Shown: positions 1-9,138 of the stretch, one piece after another
Position numbering within the stretch: the first letter of the stretch is position 1
How the letters are laid out: the number at the start of each line of letters is the position of its first letter
NCBI RefSeq assembly: GCF_003967075.1
Contig: NZ_AP018664.1
Coordinates: 4,056,001-4,120,000, forward strand
Length of the DNA stretch: 64,000 bases
Source of the DNA: Sphingobium amiense
GTDB taxonomy: Bacteria; Pseudomonadota; Alphaproteobacteria; Sphingomonadales; Sphingomonadaceae
Direction: 5' to 3'
Made by a program: the position numbers and the translations under genes
Notes under the pieces: generated by a model
Databases searched by the model: none
What the model saw: the letters and a program-made list of their open reading frames with translations, nothing else
Told to the model about the DNA's origin: nothing

Positions 1-1
1 C

Positions 2-1774
2 GCGTTCGCGCATGACGAGCATGAAGGCTATACGTGGAACCCGTCGCTCCGGCGCCGCGTCAACAACCAGAATACGGACGGCGGGCGCATCAAGCTGGTC
101 TTCACGCCGTCCAGCACTTTGAAGGTCACGCTATCGGCTGACGGCACGGTCGACCATTCGCAGGCCGCGCAATATGTCGCCACCACCTACAACGCGACCA
201 ACCCTGCCCTGAGCGGCCTTGGCGCGATTACGGGCGGCACGCTGTTCAGTCCGACCCAGTTCTCCACGTTCAGGAACAATGTCAGCTACGCCGGGCGATA
301 CGGGATCAACCGTTCGCACTCCGGCGGCATCACGGGCCGCGTCGACTATGATCTGAACCCGCATCTGTCGATTCATTCGATCAGCGCTTTGCGCGGCTTC
401 GATCAGGACCCCGTCAATTACAATAATGACGGCCAGAACCGGCTTCCCTACAACAGCGCCCAGCCCCGGCGGATCGACATTTCCGACAATTATATCGTCT
501 ACAAGCAGAAGAGCTTTACGCAGGAACTCCAGTTGCAGGGCGACTGGAACCGCTTCGATTTCACTGGCGGCCTCTATTATCTGTTCGAAAATTTCCGCAG
601 CAACCGCATCGGCTATGTCACCGGCCTGCCTGCGTCGGACACGGCGCTGCCCGCTGCGCCCTTCGACCAGATCGGCAAGACCATCACCCGCAATTATTCC
701 GCCTATCTTCAGGCCAATTACCGGCTGACCGACCGGCTGACACTGACGGCGGGCGGACGCTATATCAGCATACGCCGCGCCTTCGATTTTCAGGGCGTCA
801 ATTACGACCTCGACGGCAATCCGATCGACCCGACGCTCTATCCGCAGGTCCGGACAGGGGGCGCAATCCCGACGCTGGGCGTCAATGTCGCCGCGTCTCA
901 GGTCAATTTCACCAACGCGGGCGTGCTCAACAGGAAGACCTGGCATGCCTTCACGCCCAAGGCGGGCCTGTCCTATCAGGTCACGCCCGCCATTTTCCTG
1001 TTCGCAAACTATTCCAGAGGTTTCGACGCGGGCGGGTTTAACAATCGCGCCCTCAATGTCGCCACGGCGTTGCCCTACGCGCCGGAAACGGTGGACACAT
1101 TCGAAGGCGGCTTCAAGAGCGACTGGTTCGACAGCCGCCTGCGCATCAACCTGACGGGCTTTTATAACGACTATAAAAATCTCCAGACGTCGGTATCGGC
1201 CTTCAGCCCGATTTCCGGCACCTATGTCAGCACGCGGGGCAATGCGCCATCGGCCCATACCCAGGGCTTCGAACTGGAAACGTCGGCGCAGCCTGTCGAC
1301 AATCTGTCGCTGGCGTTCAACGTCACCTATCTCAAGACACGGTTCGACGATTATTCGGCGCCCGCGCTCGGCACCATTCCTGCTTATAATTACACCGGCA
1401 AGGCGTTCTCCGGGCAGCCTGAATGGCAATATTTCGCGTCGGCGGATTATGGCATTCCGATCAGCGGCGTCGGCACGATCAAGCTGGGCGGCAGCGTCAA
1501 CTGGCAGACATCCTATTTCTCCGACCTGCTCAACAGTCCGCAATATCGGATCGGCGACAAGCATTTCGTCAATGGCTTCGTCGGCTTCACGACGGCGGAC
1601 GGGCGATGGGATTTCACGCTGACCGCCCGCAACATCGGCAACGCCTTCTATTTCTCGACACTCACGCCGGTCGGCACGCCGCTGCGGGCCGGGCCATTTG
1701 CCGGAACGCAGCTCGTGCAGGGCGCGCAGAATGCGCCTCGAACCGTGTTTTTCAAAGTGGCCTATAAATATTGA
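2..1774 (+). CDS. TonB-dependent receptor, 5'-truncated by window edge
   Basis: This is the C-terminal beta-barrel part of an outer-membrane TonB-dependent receptor. The frame is open from base 2, so the true start, signal peptide and plug lie upstream of the window. The visible part has alternating amphipathic strands, aromatic girdle repeats such as FANYSRGFDAGGFNN and GRYISIR, and an aromatic C-terminal residue (VAYKY) typical of barrel assembly signals. The barrel type is that common in sphingomonads, where such receptors import siderophores, vitamins or plant- and aromatic-derived compounds; substrate is unknown. It is convergent with the membrane protein that follows, with a terminator-like hairpin between them. 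Confidence 0.9.
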   Translation, partial: AFAHDEHEGYTWNPSLRRRVNNQNTDGGRIKLVFTPSSTLKVTLSADGTVDHSQAAQYVATTYNATNPALSGLGAITGGTLFSPTQFSTFRNNVSYAGRYGINRSHSGGITGRVDYDLNPHLSIHSISALRGFDQDPVNYNNDGQNRLPYNSAQPRRIDISDNYIVYKQKSFTQELQLQGDWNRFDFTGGLYYLFENFRSNRIGYVTGLPASDTALPAAPFDQIGKTITRNYSAYLQANYRLTDRLTLTAGGRYISIRRAFDFQGVNYDLDGNPIDPTLYPQVRTGGAIPTLGVNVAASQVNFTNAGVLNRKTWHAFTPKAGLSYQVTPAIFLFANYSRGFDAGGFNNRALNVATALPYAPETVDTFEGGFKSDWFDSRLRINLTGFYNDYKNLQTSVSAFSPISGTYVSTRGNAPSAHTQGFELETSAQPVDNLSLAFNVTYLKTRFDDYSAPALGTIPAYNYTGKAFSGQPEWQYFASADYGIPISGVGTIKLGGSVNWQTSYFSDLLNSPQYRIGDKHFVNGFVGFTTADGRWDFTLTARNIGNAFYFSTLTPVGTPLRAGPFAGTQLVQGAQNAPRTVFFKVAYKY

Positions 1775-1795
1775 AGGATCACATCGACCTCAGGA

Positions 1796-1819
1796 GGCTT
1801 CGCCCGTAAGGGCGGAGCC
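1796..1819. terminator. Hairpin between convergent genes
   Basis: A 10-bp stem with one mismatch (GGCTTCGCCC / GGGCGGAGCC) and a GTAA loop lies between the convergent stops at 1774 and 1821. It probably ends transcription from either side. There is no strong T-run. Confidence 0.55.
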
Positions 1820-1820
1820 G

Positions 1821-2600
1821 TCAGGAGCCGGTCGGAAACGGCGGGCGTTGATAGGTCAGCGCCGGAACCGATGCGCCGGGCGTCCCGATCGCCGCGCGGT
1901 CGTAGATCGCGGCGGCAACCGGGCTGCGTCCCAGCGTTTCGGAGGCCAGTTGCAACAGCAGCAGCGACCCCAGACCCAGCCACCATGCCGGGTGCACGCG
2001 GCCGTAGCGCAGCCTGTCCCTTATGATGCCCACAACCGGAAATGCGATCATCCCGACGAAGACTGCGGTCAGCGTCGAGTACAGGAATATGGGCGCAGGC
2101 ACCAGGCGGCCGAAAGACGGCCCCATGATCGCCGCCATGCCGCACAGGATGAGGCGCGGGTGCCATTCACGATCACGCCGTTTGACAACGCCGCCGATCA
2201 GCAGTGCCGCGAACAGAAGCACGCTGAGCGGGTTCATCAGCAGGAACTGGGCGGGCAGAAAGAAGAACGGCACCGCCGCCTTCTGCACGCTCCAGAGCGT
2301 CGTCAGCGTTCCGACGACGACCATGGCCAAAGCCCAGCCCACCGCTACCCAGCCCAGTTTGCGATGAAGGGCGAGCGATCCGGTCCCTGCAAGCGAGACC
2401 TGAGTCATGAACAGCATGACCCAGCCCATGAACAGGATCGCGTGGACATGCACATAGATGGGAGCGTGGAAAGACGATACGCCCATGACCGCGAACAGCG
2501 AGAAGCCGCAGATATTGAGCAGCGCCATGACGGCCGCCATGATGACGTAAAATCGCGTGTCGGCGGCCAGGACCGGATTCCTCGAAATCGCTAAAGCCAT
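1821..2600 (-). CDS. Seven-helix membrane protein with His motifs
   Basis: A 259-residue inner-membrane protein with about seven hydrophobic segments (roughly residues 18-40, 48-68, 83-105, 112-138, 150-170, 178-200, 212-230). Conserved-looking histidines occur as HVHAILFMGW in helix 2 and LHRKLGWVAVGW before helix 3. That layout resembles DUF2306/DUF420-like haem or cytochrome-b561-like membrane families, but I cannot assign a family firmly. Start ATG at 2600 is followed directly by the mature-looking N-terminus; no signal peptide is needed. It lies between a receptor and an esterase gene and is not clearly in an operon with either. Confidence 0.7.
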   Translation of the reverse strand: MALAISRNPVLAADTRFYVIMAAVMALLNICGFSLFAVMGVSSFHAPIYVHVHAILFMGWVMLFMTQVSLAGTGSLALHRKLGWVAVGWALAMVVVGTLTTLWSVQKAAVPFFFLPAQFLLMNPLSVLLFAALLIGGVVKRRDREWHPRLILCGMAAIMGPSFGRLVPAPIFLYSTLTAVFVGMIAFPVVGIIRDRLRYGRVHPAWWLGLGSLLLLQLASETLGRSPVAAAIYDRAAIGTPGASVPALTYQRPPFPTGS

Positions 2601-2807
2601 CCCACTTCACCCCCCGGCGGACGAGACCTCATCTTGTCGCCGGCAGATACAATATTCGCGGTCTGTTTGGAAGCGGATCGCTTCGCACGTCTGATCCCGT
2701 CCGCCGTGCGGGCGCTGTGAATGCAGTCGTCGGGCGTGGTGCGGCAAACGGCGGATCTCCGCCGATGCTAGAGAAACTCGCTGACGGTGTGACAATTGGA
2801 CATCCTG

Positions 2808-4448
2808 ATGCGGCGACATGGCGAATTTCCGGTCTCACGACGCAGCCTGCTGGGCGGGATGGCGACAGGAGGGATCATGGTGACTCGCCCGGCCTTGGCC
2901 GATCAGGCTGAACCCGTCGCGCAGACGCGATATGGCCGGTTGCGGGGAGCGCCGCTGGCGAACTGTCTCGTCTTTCGTGGGATAAGATATGCGACGGCGG
3001 CGCGGTTCATGCCGCCCGAGCCGCCTGCTCCATGGTCCGGCATCCGGGACGCCGTGGCTCCGGGCGCCAGCGCGCCGCAGACCAACGCCAGTCCGCCGCC
3101 GGGGCCGCCCTATGTCATTCTGGCCCAGTTGCCGCGCCCCGCCGGTGCGAAGCCGCCGCCGCCGCTGCCCGAAAGCGAGGACTGCCTGTTCCTCAACGTC
3201 TGGACGCCCGCCCTGCGAGACGGGCGCAAGCGGCCGGTGCTGTTGTGGCTGCACGGCGGCTTCTTCTACGGCGGGACCGGATCGACCATGGACGGGAGCG
3301 GCATTGCGGGCCGCGGCGATGCGGTCGTGGTCAGCATCAATCATCGGCTCAACGCCTTTGGCTATACCCATCTGGCCGACTTTGCCGGAGGGGAATTCAA
3401 AAGCGCCGGGAACGCCGGGATGATGGACATCGCCGCGGCTCTCCGCTGGGTGCGCGACAATATCGAGGCGTTCGGGGGCGATCCCAAAAGGATCATGCTG
3501 TTCGGCAGTTCGGGCGGGGGCATGAAGACCAGCTTCCTGATGGCCAGCCCGCCTGCGAAAGGCCTGTTCTCCCGCGCGGGCGTGCAGAGCGGCCCCGGCC
3601 TGCGCTTCATGGAGCGCGATGACGCCAGTGCCGTGACGGAACGGCTCCTGAAGACGCTGGGATTGACCAGCGCCAGCGCGGCCGATCTGGCGACCATATC
3701 CATGGAGCGGCTGCTCGCGGGCTATCATGCGGTCGCTGCGGAAATGAAGCCTTCACGCTTCATCGACCTCCCCTGTTTCGCGCCCGTGATCGACCCCGCA
3801 TGGCTGCCGCGTCATCCTTTCTCCCCGGATGCCGCGCCCGGCACGGCGGACATCCCGATGCTGATCGGGTCCAACGCGCAGGAAATGAGTTTCTTCTGGG
3901 GTAACGATCCGGCGGCCTTCACGCTCGACGAGGCGGCCATGGAGCGCCGGGTCGAAGCCTTCGCCGGGGCGCGGTCCGCCGACATCATTGCGGCCTACCG
4001 GCGCGCCTATCCTCCGGCCACACCCGCCCGGCTCTACCTCCAGCTCTTTTCCGATTATTCGGTCACGCTGCCGGCGATGGCGCAGGCGGACCGGCATTCG
4101 GCGGCGGGCGGCCGCACCTACGCCTACCGGCTCGATTATCAAAGCCCCGCTCTGGGCGGGAAGCTGGGCGCGCTGCATACGCTGGAATCTTCGCTCATCT
4201 TCAACACCGTGGACGCGAGCCGGGCGCTGCTCGGTCCCGGCCCGCAGCCCGAACGGCTCGCCCATATCATGAGCGGCGCGTGGGTGCGCTTCGCGCAGAC
4301 CGGCGATCCGTCGATGTCGGGCGACGATCCGTGGCCGCGCTACCGGGGCGACCGGCGATCGACGCTGGTTCTCGACGACGGGGCGCGCATGGTAGACGAT
4401 CCGAGCGCGCTTGCGCGGGAAACGATGGCTGAACTTCTCAAGGCGTGA
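2808..4448 (+). CDS. Tat-exported type-B carboxylesterase
   Basis: An alpha/beta-hydrolase of the carboxylesterase type-B family (about 546 aa), expected to hydrolyse carboxylic esters in the periplasm. The N-terminus MRRHGEFPVSRRSLLGG carries a twin-arginine motif and ends near a PALADQA cleavage site. The family blocks SEDCLFLNVW and LLWLHGGFFYGG (oxyanion hole) are present. The nucleophile is Ser235 in GSSGG, where most relatives have GESAG. The likely acid is Glu359 (IGSNAQE) and the His is His457 (GALHTLE). I chose ATG 2808; a TTG at 2796 in frame would add four residues. It sits among a receptor, two SnoaL-like secreted proteins and a dioxygenase, which suggests a role in ester cleavage of an imported substrate. 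Confidence 0.88.
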   Translation: MRRHGEFPVSRRSLLGGMATGGIMVTRPALADQAEPVAQTRYGRLRGAPLANCLVFRGIRYATAARFMPPEPPAPWSGIRDAVAPGASAPQTNASPPPGPPYVILAQLPRPAGAKPPPPLPESEDCLFLNVWTPALRDGRKRPVLLWLHGGFFYGGTGSTMDGSGIAGRGDAVVVSINHRLNAFGYTHLADFAGGEFKSAGNAGMMDIAAALRWVRDNIEAFGGDPKRIMLFGSSGGGMKTSFLMASPPAKGLFSRAGVQSGPGLRFMERDDASAVTERLLKTLGLTSASAADLATISMERLLAGYHAVAAEMKPSRFIDLPCFAPVIDPAWLPRHPFSPDAAPGTADIPMLIGSNAQEMSFFWGNDPAAFTLDEAAMERRVEAFAGARSADIIAAYRRAYPPATPARLYLQLFSDYSVTLPAMAQADRHSAAGGRTYAYRLDYQSPALGGKLGALHTLESSLIFNTVDASRALLGPGPQPERLAHIMSGAWVRFAQTGDPSMSGDDPWPRYRGDRRSTLVLDDGARMVDDPSALARETMAELLKA

Positions 4449-4500
4449 TGGAAAAATGGCACCAAAACTGTGCCGGACAACAGGTGAAGGAGACGGATGG

Positions 4501-5475
4501 ATGCAGCCGAACTGGCGTTTGGGAATCGTGGGCGCGCTCGCCTTGTGCGCGCCGTCCATGGTGGGGAAGGGAGCGGTTGCCGCCACGGAAAATGGCTGCG
4601 ACCGCCAGTGCCTCGAAAAGATCGGCGACCAGTATCGGGCGGCCTATCTGGCGCATAATCCCGGCATAGCGCCGATTTCCCGGCGGGTTCGCTTCGTCGA
4701 GAATTTCGTCGAAATGCCGTTCCCCGACGCGACATGGGATACAGTGACGAAGGAGATCGGCCAGCCGCTCACCTTGTCCGACCCGGAGACCGGGCAGGTC
4801 GGCATCTACACCCGGATCATGCAGAATGACACGCCGGGTTTTCTGGCGATCAGGCTGCGCGTCGAAGGCGGGATGATTACCGAAATCGAGCATCTCATAT
4901 CCACCCGCCGCAACCTGTCCGGACCACCCACGCCCATCGGGGACGTCGAAAAGTTCGAGCGGTCGCCGCATCTCGACCAGACCGTGCCCAAATCGCGGTG
5001 CCGCCCCCGGGCGGAGATGGTCCGTCTGGCCGACGGCTATTTCGAAACGCTGGAAAACAACAATGGCGAGATCCGGGGAACGCGGTTCAGCCCCGATGCG
5101 ACGCGCACCGAAAACGGCATGCAGTTCCCGGAGATCGAAAAGGGCTTCAAATCGGGGCGCTACTTCTTCAACGAGCGTGTCCGCGACCGGGATCATTTTC
5201 TGGTCGACGAATATCGCTGCATGGTGATGGCGCGCGGTTTCATCGACCATAAGGGGGTGATGGACCAGTATCAGCTCACCGATGGCACGACGACCCGCTC
5301 GATCTTCCGGGAGCCGCATAGCTGGGGTCTGCTGGAAAGCTTCAAGCTGGAAAACGGGATGATTACCGGCGTGGAAGCGGTCTTCATCGGCACCGCCTAC
5401 AATATGCGCTCGCCCTACACGATCAATCCCGATGTCATCCGCAATCGGGAAGCCAAATATCCCCCGAAGCGGTAA
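4501..5475 (+). CDS. Secreted protein with two SnoaL/DUF8021-like repeats
   Basis: About 324 residues. ATG 4501 is preferred because it follows a GAAGGAG ribosome site and opens a clean signal peptide (MQPNWRLGIVGALALCAP... cleaved near GAVA). A longer frame to 4411 would bury it. The mature protein starts CDRQCLEKIGDQYRAAYLAHNP and contains two related halves, each with a pattern like (VEGGMITEIE / LENGMITGVE), as in NTF2/SnoaL-fold proteins of the DUF8021 kind. No catalytic role can be assigned; the fold often forms a small-molecule pocket. It lies 52 bp behind the esterase gene and may be co-transcribed with it. Confidence 0.7.
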   Translation: MQPNWRLGIVGALALCAPSMVGKGAVAATENGCDRQCLEKIGDQYRAAYLAHNPGIAPISRRVRFVENFVEMPFPDATWDTVTKEIGQPLTLSDPETGQVGIYTRIMQNDTPGFLAIRLRVEGGMITEIEHLISTRRNLSGPPTPIGDVEKFERSPHLDQTVPKSRCRPRAEMVRLADGYFETLENNNGEIRGTRFSPDATRTENGMQFPEIEKGFKSGRYFFNERVRDRDHFLVDEYRCMVMARGFIDHKGVMDQYQLTDGTTTRSIFREPHSWGLLESFKLENGMITGVEAVFIGTAYNMRSPYTINPDVIRNREAKYPPKR

Positions 5476-5480
5476 AAGGC

Positions 5481-5512
5481 ACTGGCGAGCCGGTTGTTCC
5501 CGGCTCGCCAGT
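5481..5512. terminator. Strong bidirectional terminator hairpin
   Basis: A perfect 13-bp stem (ACTGGCGAGCCGG and its complement) with loop TTGTTC lies between the convergent genes ending at 5475 and 5520. Confidence 0.8.
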
Positions 5513-5519
5513 CTCTCCA

Positions 5520-6092
5520 TCATTTCGGAGCGCGGGGATCTTTCTCACCCAGTTCGGGATAGAATATGGAGCGATTGGTCAGGGATTCGTTATAGACGTC
5601 CCGCTTGGAATAGAGCCACTTGCCGTCTTCCTTGACATAATATTCGACGACATGGCCGAAGTAGAGCGGCTGCACATCCTTTTGCGGGGTGCGATTGGTG
5701 AGGGCGAACCAGTAGAGGATACCCTTTCCGGTCTTGCCGTCCTTGTCGATCGTGATGCTGTGGTTCACCACGAAATGGTGGGTGCGCGGCCGGGATGTGG
5801 CGTCGGGGGCGACCGGCGCGGCGGCGCTGGTCTTCAGCCACCACGCAGCCATGCCCTTGCGGATCGCCTCGCGGCCGTTTTCGACGCCGCCGATGAAGTT
5901 CAGCACGGCATTTTTCGAGAAGGAGTCGGCATAGGTGTCCGCGTCCTGCGCGTCGAATGCGATCATCAGCCGGTTGGAAAGATTGACGATTTCCGCCCGG
6001 GCGACGGCATATTCGGACGGACTGACCTGCGCGAGGGCAGGGGATGCCGTCAGGCAGACGAGGCCCGCGACTCCGGTCATTAACTTGTTCAT
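5520..6092 (-). CDS. Secreted SnoaL-like (NTF2-fold) protein
   Basis: A 190-residue protein with a signal peptide (MNKLMTGVAGLVCLTASPALAQ) followed by a SnoaL-like domain. It shows the typical helix then YADSFSKNAVLNFIGGVENGREAIRKGMAAWW, and HHFVVNHSITI in a strand. Relatives include polyketide cyclases, isomerases and many uncharacterised proteins. The start at 6092 follows GGAGGGAAG. It is divergent from the AraC regulator gene across a 260-bp region that carries two direct repeats, so it is a plausible target of that regulator. Exact function unknown. Confidence 0.75.
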   Translation of the reverse strand: MNKLMTGVAGLVCLTASPALAQVSPSEYAVARAEIVNLSNRLMIAFDAQDADTYADSFSKNAVLNFIGGVENGREAIRKGMAAWWLKTSAAAPVAPDATSRPRTHHFVVNHSITIDKDGKTGKGILYWFALTNRTPQKDVQPLYFGHVVEYYVKEDGKWLYSKRDVYNESLTNRSIFYPELGEKDPRAPK

Positions 6093-6222
6093 GAATCTTC
6101 CCTCCTCGACAGTGCAACGCTCCTCTCCCGCCTGCCGCCGACGCGCAGTTACGGTGGTGCATATTCCTGCCTAGCCGCAATGGCTCCGCCGCGCTCGTCA
6201 GCGAAAGAATGGATTTTTGTCT

Positions 6223-6284
6223 TCAAGGGCACAGGGCGGCAATTTTAGAACGAACATTACAAATTATTTGACTCAAGGGCACAG
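6223..6284. promoter_or_regulatory. Direct repeats in divergent promoter region
   Basis: TCAAGGGCACAG occurs twice, at 6223-6234 and 6273-6284, exactly 50 bp apart (close to five helical turns) and upstream of the AraC-type gene. Direct repeats on one helix face are usual for AraC-family binding. The site assignment is inference. Confidence 0.5.
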
Positions 6285-6353
6285 AGGGGTTTTCTTGGAC
6301 GCTCTGGATTAAGCGACCGGCAAGAGCCGGCGCATGCCTTGGAGGGATGACCG

Positions 6354-7298
6354 ATGGCAGGCATGATCGAACTCAGCACGTCCAATGTCCGGCGCAGCGA
6401 ACGGGCCGCCTACTGGCGGGAGCATATCTGGAAATCGCTGGGCGGGTTCGACGTCGCCCCGGAAGCGGACGGTTTCGATGCGTCCACGCGCATGCGTCAG
6501 GTCGGCATGTTCACCTTCGCGTCGGTGAACGCCAACCCCCACCGCCTCAGCCGCAATCACGATCAGGCGAGGGGGGACGACCGGCGGCTGTTCAAGCTGG
6601 TGGTGCAGCATGAAGGGACGATCTTCATGGAGCAGCGCGACCAGAAAATCGCGCTCAAGCCTAACCACTGGATGCTGTATGACGTGACGCGGCCGTTCCG
6701 TTTCCATTCGACCGAACCGACGCGGCAGTCCGCCGTTCTCCTGCGCGCCGAGGATCTCCAGCTATCGGACCTGACGCCCTATAGCCTGAAACTCTATTCG
6801 GCGGCGAGCGGCTACAGCAGCATGCTGCATGCGGCGCTTTCGACCGCGGTCGCGGGCGCCCGTGACGATTGCGCGGAGGGCGACATCGGCGTCATGGTCG
6901 CGCGCCTCGCCCGCCTCGCGCTTCTGGAGCATGGCAGTTGCGAGAACCGGCGCAGCAGCCGGGAAGTCATGCGCGATCGCGTCGAGGATTATCTGACCGC
7001 GCATCTGCAACGCAGCGACCTGTCGATCGACACCATCGCGCGCGGGCTGAACTGTTCCAAGCGCTACCTGCACAAAGTCTATGTCGACGGGCAGGAGACA
7101 CTGTCCGAGCGCATCCTGCGCCGCCGCCTGGAGGCGTGCCGCGCGGCGCTGACGGACCCGAGATCGGCGGACCAGTCCGTCACCGACATTGCCTATACCT
7201 GGGGCTTCAGCAGCCTCGCTTACTTTAGCCGCGTCTTCAAGGAAGCCTATGCGGTAAGCCCGCGGGAATATCGGATGCGCGCGCAGATGGCGAGCTGA
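6354..7298 (+). CDS. AraC-family transcriptional regulator
   Basis: A 314-residue regulator. Residues about 10-190 match the AraC-binding-like domain of FeaR/AraC-type activators (WREHIWKSLGGFDV, then LMYD-like LYDVTRPFRFH). Residues about 205-310 form the two-HTH AraC DNA-binding domain (LSIDTIARGLNCSKRYLHKVY and SVTDIAYTWGFSSLAYFSRVFKEAYAVSPREYR). Start ATG 6354 has GGAGGG just upstream. It probably senses an aromatic or carboxylate effector and controls the divergent SnoaL-like gene or the receptor/dioxygenase operon. It is convergent with the dioxygenase gene, separated by a terminator. Confidence 0.92.
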   Translation: MAGMIELSTSNVRRSERAAYWREHIWKSLGGFDVAPEADGFDASTRMRQVGMFTFASVNANPHRLSRNHDQARGDDRRLFKLVVQHEGTIFMEQRDQKIALKPNHWMLYDVTRPFRFHSTEPTRQSAVLLRAEDLQLSDLTPYSLKLYSAASGYSSMLHAALSTAVAGARDDCAEGDIGVMVARLARLALLEHGSCENRRSSREVMRDRVEDYLTAHLQRSDLSIDTIARGLNCSKRYLHKVYVDGQETLSERILRRRLEACRAALTDPRSADQSVTDIAYTWGFSSLAYFSRVFKEAYAVSPREYRMRAQMAS

Positions 7299-7310
7299 GC
7301 GGAAACGAAA

Positions 7311-7338
7311 CAGCATCGGGAATCTCTCCCCGATGCTG
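7311..7338. terminator. Terminator hairpin between convergent genes
   Basis: A perfect 10-bp stem (CAGCATCGGG / CCCGATGCTG) sits between the AraC gene stop and the dioxygenase stop. Confidence 0.7.
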
Positions 7339-7361
7339 CCCGCCCCTTTAGCATTTGTCGG

Positions 7362-8822
7362 TTAAACGAACGGCAGCTCCTGCGCGCCGACCCATGTCCC
7401 ATGGACCTGAGGCGCGGCGCGGAAGGGAAGGATGACGCGGGCGATCGGCCCGTCGGCCAGACGCTGCGCGTCCGCGATCACCAGTTCCGACCGCATCTCC
7501 GCAAAGTTCGATGCGACCCCCATCAGCCAGCCGACGCCTTCGTCGCCGCCCTTGCGGGGAACGAAGCAGGCCTCCGCAAGGCTGTGCGTGTCGCCTGCGA
7601 ACATCGCCTCCATCTTGCCCGATTTGACGTCGAACCGCCCGTAACAATTGGTGATGCGGCCCTGCAGATTGCCGCCTGCGGCCACGTTGAACGGCTTGGA
7701 CGGATCGGTGAATCCGGTGAAGACGTAGCGCAGGTCGCGGGTCAGGAACCGGCGGTCGATCGCGCCGATATCGACGATGGGCGTCTGGAAGACGATTTCC
7801 TCCTTCCAGCCGTCATGTTTGGAATTGAGGTCGAAGGTCAGGCGGCGCAGATAGCCCTTCGCCTTGTCGCGCGCCCACGGGCTGTTGTCGACATTGTGGA
7901 AGAAGGGGAAGAAATTGCCGTCATAGAAGGGCGCTTCCATGATGACCTTGTTGCCCACGGTCCGCGCATGGAACGTGTGCATCATGCAGCGGAGCGGCCC
8001 CTTGAACCAGCGGATGTCCTTGCCGTCCGCGCCGCGCGGCAGGATGCCGATATAGCTTTCCTTGCTATTGTCCCATCCCCAGTGGATCTTGCCTTCCTTC
8101 AGCCGCTCCATGCTGGTGACATAGCCGCCGAACGGGAAGATGATGTGCTTTTCCGTCAGCGCGATGTCGTGCATGATGCTGACATAGGGCACGGTGAAGC
8201 TGGTATCGTGGGTGACGCGACCCGTCTTGTCGATGGTCGCGACATAGACCGCGTCCCCGGCAAGCCCGTTGGCCTCGTTGCCATAGGCGATCATCTCGCC
8301 CGTTTCTGAATCGACCTTGGGGTGCGCGGTGAAGTGCGGCCCTTTATATTTGCCGTCGAAATTCCACCGGCCGACCGTCTCCAGGCTGTTCGGGTCGATG
8401 AGGTGCGGCAGTCCGTCTTCCTTCAGCGCCATCAGGCGGCCCGCGAACGCGAAGGGCGTGGTGTTGGCGACCGTCCGGTCGAGATTCTTCACCGATGGTT
8501 CGTCGGTGAAGGGGTTGCGGTAATAGCCGAACTGCTGGCTGCCCGCTTTCAGATTGGCTTCGAAACGCGGCGTCCGCACGAAACGGCTCTTGTAGCTGAC
8601 CCGGCCATTTTTGAAGCGGAAGCTGCTGACATGACCATCGCTGTTGAGGATGGCGTCGTCCTGATATTTGGGCGGATAGAACCATTCGCCGCCCAGACGG
8701 ACGAATGCGCCCTCCAGCTCCGCGGGAATGGACCCTGTCGTCTCGCAGTCGAGAATGTCCGCCTCATAGCGCTGGGGCGAAAAAAATCCCTGCGCTGCCT
8801 TCATCTTGGAAAAATCTGCCAC
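7362..8822 (-). CDS. Carotenoid-cleavage-type (lignostilbene-like) dioxygenase
   Basis: A 486-residue member of the RPE65/carotenoid oxygenase family. These non-haem Fe(II) enzymes cleave an alkene to two carbonyls with O2. The four iron histidines fall in the usual blocks: GPHFTAHPKV, VSIMHDIALTEKH, LRCMMHTFHA and the C-terminal VHGTWVG. The FVRLGGEWFYPP and HVSSFRF N-terminal blocks fit bacterial lignostilbene/isoeugenol dioxygenases. The start is a GTG with AGGAG upstream. It is last in an operon after a TonB receptor and a Tat microprotein, which fits import and then cleavage of a stilbene, phenylpropanoid or apocarotenoid. The aldehyde product could feed the aldehyde dehydrogenase at 12331. 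Substrate is inferred only. Confidence 0.9.
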   Translation of the reverse strand: MADFSKMKAAQGFFSPQRYEADILDCETTGSIPAELEGAFVRLGGEWFYPPKYQDDAILNSDGHVSSFRFKNGRVSYKSRFVRTPRFEANLKAGSQQFGYYRNPFTDEPSVKNLDRTVANTTPFAFAGRLMALKEDGLPHLIDPNSLETVGRWNFDGKYKGPHFTAHPKVDSETGEMIAYGNEANGLAGDAVYVATIDKTGRVTHDTSFTVPYVSIMHDIALTEKHIIFPFGGYVTSMERLKEGKIHWGWDNSKESYIGILPRGADGKDIRWFKGPLRCMMHTFHARTVGNKVIMEAPFYDGNFFPFFHNVDNSPWARDKAKGYLRRLTFDLNSKHDGWKEEIVFQTPIVDIGAIDRRFLTRDLRYVFTGFTDPSKPFNVAAGGNLQGRITNCYGRFDVKSGKMEAMFAGDTHSLAEACFVPRKGGDEGVGWLMGVASNFAEMRSELVIADAQRLADGPIARVILPFRAAPQVHGTWVGAQELPFV

Positions 8823-8858
8823 GATAAGCTCCTGTGCCGCCCGGAAAGGGGCAGCCGG

Positions 8859-9125
8859 TCAGAGGAAAAAGCCAAGCCGCATCAGGCTTTCGGTGTCGGG
8901 GGCGAAGCGCCCGTTGGCGCGCGGGGGGAGGTAGGGCGTGTCCCGCCCGCTGGGATCATACCAGGGCGCGTCGGCATGAAATCCTACGACTGGCGGGCGC
9001 CCGGCGGTAAAGCCGTGGGCGGCGCTCGCCGCTCCGCCCGTCGCGATGGCGAGCAGTCCGCCTCCGGCCCATTTGCCCAGAGAGCGTCGGCTGATCGCGC
9101 CCTCGAAAGGCGGTTGATTGGTCAT
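8859..9125 (-). CDS. Tat-signal small protein of unknown function
   Basis: An 88-residue protein. ATG 9125 follows AAAAGGGTGAAGGC; a GTG at 9134 is also in frame. The N-terminus has a twin-arginine motif (SRRSLGKWAGGGLLAIATGGAASA) and a short mature region rich in Pro and aromatics (WYDPSGRDTPYLPPRANGRF). No domain is recognised. It sits 14 bp after the receptor gene and 36 bp before the dioxygenase gene, so all three are probably one transcript. A periplasmic accessory or small subunit is possible. Confidence 0.6.
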   Translation of the reverse strand: MTNQPPFEGAISRRSLGKWAGGGLLAIATGGAASAAHGFTAGRPPVVGFHADAPWYDPSGRDTPYLPPRANGRFAPDTESLMRLGFFL

Positions 9126-9138
9126 TGCCTTCACCCTT

